A program made the translations under genes and the position numbers. From NCBI RefSeq assembly GCF_900541275.1, contig NZ_UQJH01000002.1:1-64000 (forward strand): a DNA stretch of 64,000 bases, written 5' to 3'. Source of the stretch: an uncultured Porphyromonas sp. (GTDB taxonomy: Bacteria; Bacteroidota; Bacteroidia; Bacteroidales; Porphyromonadaceae). Under the pieces are notes generated by a model, which was not told the DNA's origin, did no database searches, and was given only the letters and a program-made list of their open reading frames with translations. Of the stretch, positions 62,626-64,000 are shown piece after piece (within the stretch, counting starts at the first letter, position 1; every line of letters begins with the position of its first letter).

Positions 62626-63885
62626 CTAACTCCGCACGAGCAGCCGCACGAGGATTATTTTATTCTCTGATGCTCTCAGTATCTCTGCGCTAAACTTTGG
62701 AGAAAGCTCCACCACCTCGCCCCGACGGGGGATAGACTGGCTGACCGACATGATATAGCCGGCTATAGTCTTGAAGTCCTCCTCCTCAGGCAGTCCGATG
62801 TCAAACTTATCATTAATATCATCCAGCCCGGCACGACCTGAGAGTATGTATTCCTCCTCGCTCACCTTACGCATAACGATATGCACCGTATCGTGCTCGT
62901 CCTCGATGTCACCGAAGATCTCCTCCACGATGTCCTCGAGGGTGACGATCCCGGAGGTCCCTCCCAGCTCGTCCACTACGATCGCAAGGCCTCGCTTGCG
63001 CAGCAGGAGGCTCTGCATCACCTTCTCTATCGTTAGCGTCTCAGGCACATAGATCGTCTCCTTGATATGCTCCTGCCAGCGACTTCCGTCCTTGTGGCAG
63101 CGAAACATCTCCGTGCTGTGGATGTAACCGATCACATTATCTATCGACTCGCGGTAGACGATGATCTTAGAGTAGCCGGTCTTGATGAAGAGGTCCAGCA
63201 GCTCCTCCATAGAGGTATCCTCCTCGACCGCAGAGAGCTCGTTGCGAGGGATGAGGCAGTCGCGGACCTGTATGTCTGGAAACTCTAGGGCATTCTGCAG
63301 CAGCATAGCCTCGTGCCTCACCGTAGGGTCGTCCTCCGATGAGGTATTTTGCCGGATGTAGTAATCGAGGTCGACCTTACCGAGAGGGCTCTGGTCATTG
63401 GTCTTTCCCTTGATCCCAAAGAGGAGTAGGAAGAGGTTTGTCAGCCCGCCTGCCAGTATCGTGATCGGGTAGAAGAGGACATAGGCAAAGGTGAGGGGGA
63501 GCGAGGCAAATTGCATATACTCATTGGGTCTCGCCTTAGCCACAGACTTCGGGACATACTCCCCAAAGATGATCACCACCGCTGTGGAGATCAGCGTCTG
63601 GATCAGCACGATCAGGAAGGCATTGGTCATCCACTGCCGCAGCAGCGGCTCGAGGAGCGCAGCAAAGAGCAGCCCGTAGATGACGTTGATCACATTATTC
63701 GCCACGAGGACAGTGGTGATGTACTTCCCGGGGCGGTCAAAGAGGAAGGTCTGAGCCTTACTCCCCACCCCCCCCTTGGCCTTATCCAGCTCCACCTGAA
63801 GCCGATCGGATGCGAGGAAAGCGGTCTCCGACCCGCTAAAGAAGGCCGAGAGCAAGACACAGAGTACTATGAAGAAGTAGATCAT
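62626..63885 (-). CDS. HlyC/CorC (CNNM) family membrane protein with CBS domains
   Basis: Membrane protein, 419 residues, with an N-terminal DUF21/CNNM domain of about three to four helices ('FFIVLCVLLSAFFSGSETAFLASD', 'LVANNVINVIYGLLF'), then a CBS pair ('QVRDCLIPRNELSAVEEDTSMEELLDLF', 'IVVDELGGTSGIVTLEDIVEEIFGDIEDEHD') and the C-terminal transporter-associated domain. Relatives include magnesium and cobalt efflux proteins; some are annotated as gliding-motility GldE, which cannot be decided here. TATCTTTG at 63928-63935 (minus) is a promoter candidate. Confidence 0.9.
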   Translation of the reverse strand: MIYFFIVLCVLLSAFFSGSETAFLASDRLQVELDKAKGGVGSKAQTFLFDRPGKYITTVLVANNVINVIYGLLFAALLEPLLRQWMTNAFLIVLIQTLISTAVVIIFGEYVPKSVAKARPNEYMQFASLPLTFAYVLFYPITILAGGLTNLFLLLFGIKGKTNDQSPLGKVDLDYYIRQNTSSEDDPTVRHEAMLLQNALEFPDIQVRDCLIPRNELSAVEEDTSMEELLDLFIKTGYSKIIVYRESIDNVIGYIHSTEMFRCHKDGSRWQEHIKETIYVPETLTIEKVMQSLLLRKRGLAIVVDELGGTSGIVTLEDIVEEIFGDIEDEHDTVHIVMRKVSEEEYILSGRAGLDDINDKFDIGLPEEEDFKTIAGYIMSVSQSIPRRGEVVELSPKFSAEILRASENKIILVRLLVRS

Positions 63886-63927
63886 CGACTTATCGTAGCT
63901 TCCACCTCACTATAGAGGCGAGATAGA

Positions 63928-63935
63928 CAAAGATA
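63928..63935 (-). promoter_or_regulatory. -7 element for the HlyC/CorC-aspS pair
   Basis: TATCTTTG on the minus strand matches TAnnTTTG, 43 bases before the start codon. Nothing else was recognised in 63886-64000. Confidence 0.5.
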
Positions 63936-64000
63936 CATAACCCTCACCTCTATCTCGATGGTCTATAGGGATTAGTCCGCGCAGGGGATCGCCTCATCAT

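Overview
The window comes from a Bacteroidales chromosome, most likely Porphyromonas or a close relative. The evidence is a SusC/SusD (RagA/RagB) pair, many lipoproteins, promoter cores of the Bacteroidota type (TAnnTTTG) with few Shine-Dalgarno sequences, a C10 cysteine protease, an Sb-PDE-type PHP protein, and fairly GC-rich DNA for the order. Species cannot be fixed from the sequence alone. I found no rRNA, tRNA, CRISPR array or transposase.

Layout. 0.3-3.6 kb: a tricorn-like S41 protease. 4.2-11.9 kb: a complete type I restriction-modification operon (hsdM-hsdS-hsdR) with a YgjP-type metallopeptidase, flanked by a ~160-bp inverted repeat. 12.3-14.1 kb: mnmE and rpmE2. 14.4-16.6 kb: a lone DUF262/DUF1524 (GmrSD-like) protein, a second defence gene. 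16.9-21.8 kb: dxr-rseP-mutS2. 22.2-28.4 kb: susC-susD-PHP phosphoesterase on the minus strand. 28.7-32.0 kb: pyrB-pyrI-lemA-TPM protein, minus strand. 32.7-41.4 kb, plus strand: NfnA/NfnB-type flavoprotein pair, three paralogous thioredoxin-fold lipoproteins, a 64-aa protein, a 5'-nucleotidase lipoprotein and an NADP-type secondary alcohol dehydrogenase. 41.5-43.7 kb: class I aldolase and a GT4 glycosyltransferase (minus). 44.1-48.5 kb: DUF4827-like lipoprotein, glmM, pepT, gcvT. 49.0-55.5 kb: two tandem cholesterol-dependent-cytolysin-like lipoproteins followed by a C10 protease with a thioredoxin-like domain and two GEVED domains. 55.8-63.9 kb, minus strand: glucosaminidase/LysM, comB-like, cutC, GH2 beta-mannosidase, aspS, and a CBS-domain HlyC/CorC protein.

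The two most notable elements are the 49-55.5 kb cytolysin-like/protease locus and a family of 16-bp palindromes (consensus CTAATAYCGRTATTAG) arranged in arrays with an exact 22-bp period in several intergenic regions. In the cytolysin-like pair, the core fold, including the diagnostic Gly-Gly, is kept, but the classical cholesterol-binding domain 4 is replaced. The adjacent surface-type protease is a plausible processing or partner enzyme, but that link is inference. The restriction operon and the GmrSD-like gene form a small defence region interrupted only by the core genes mnmE and rpmE2.
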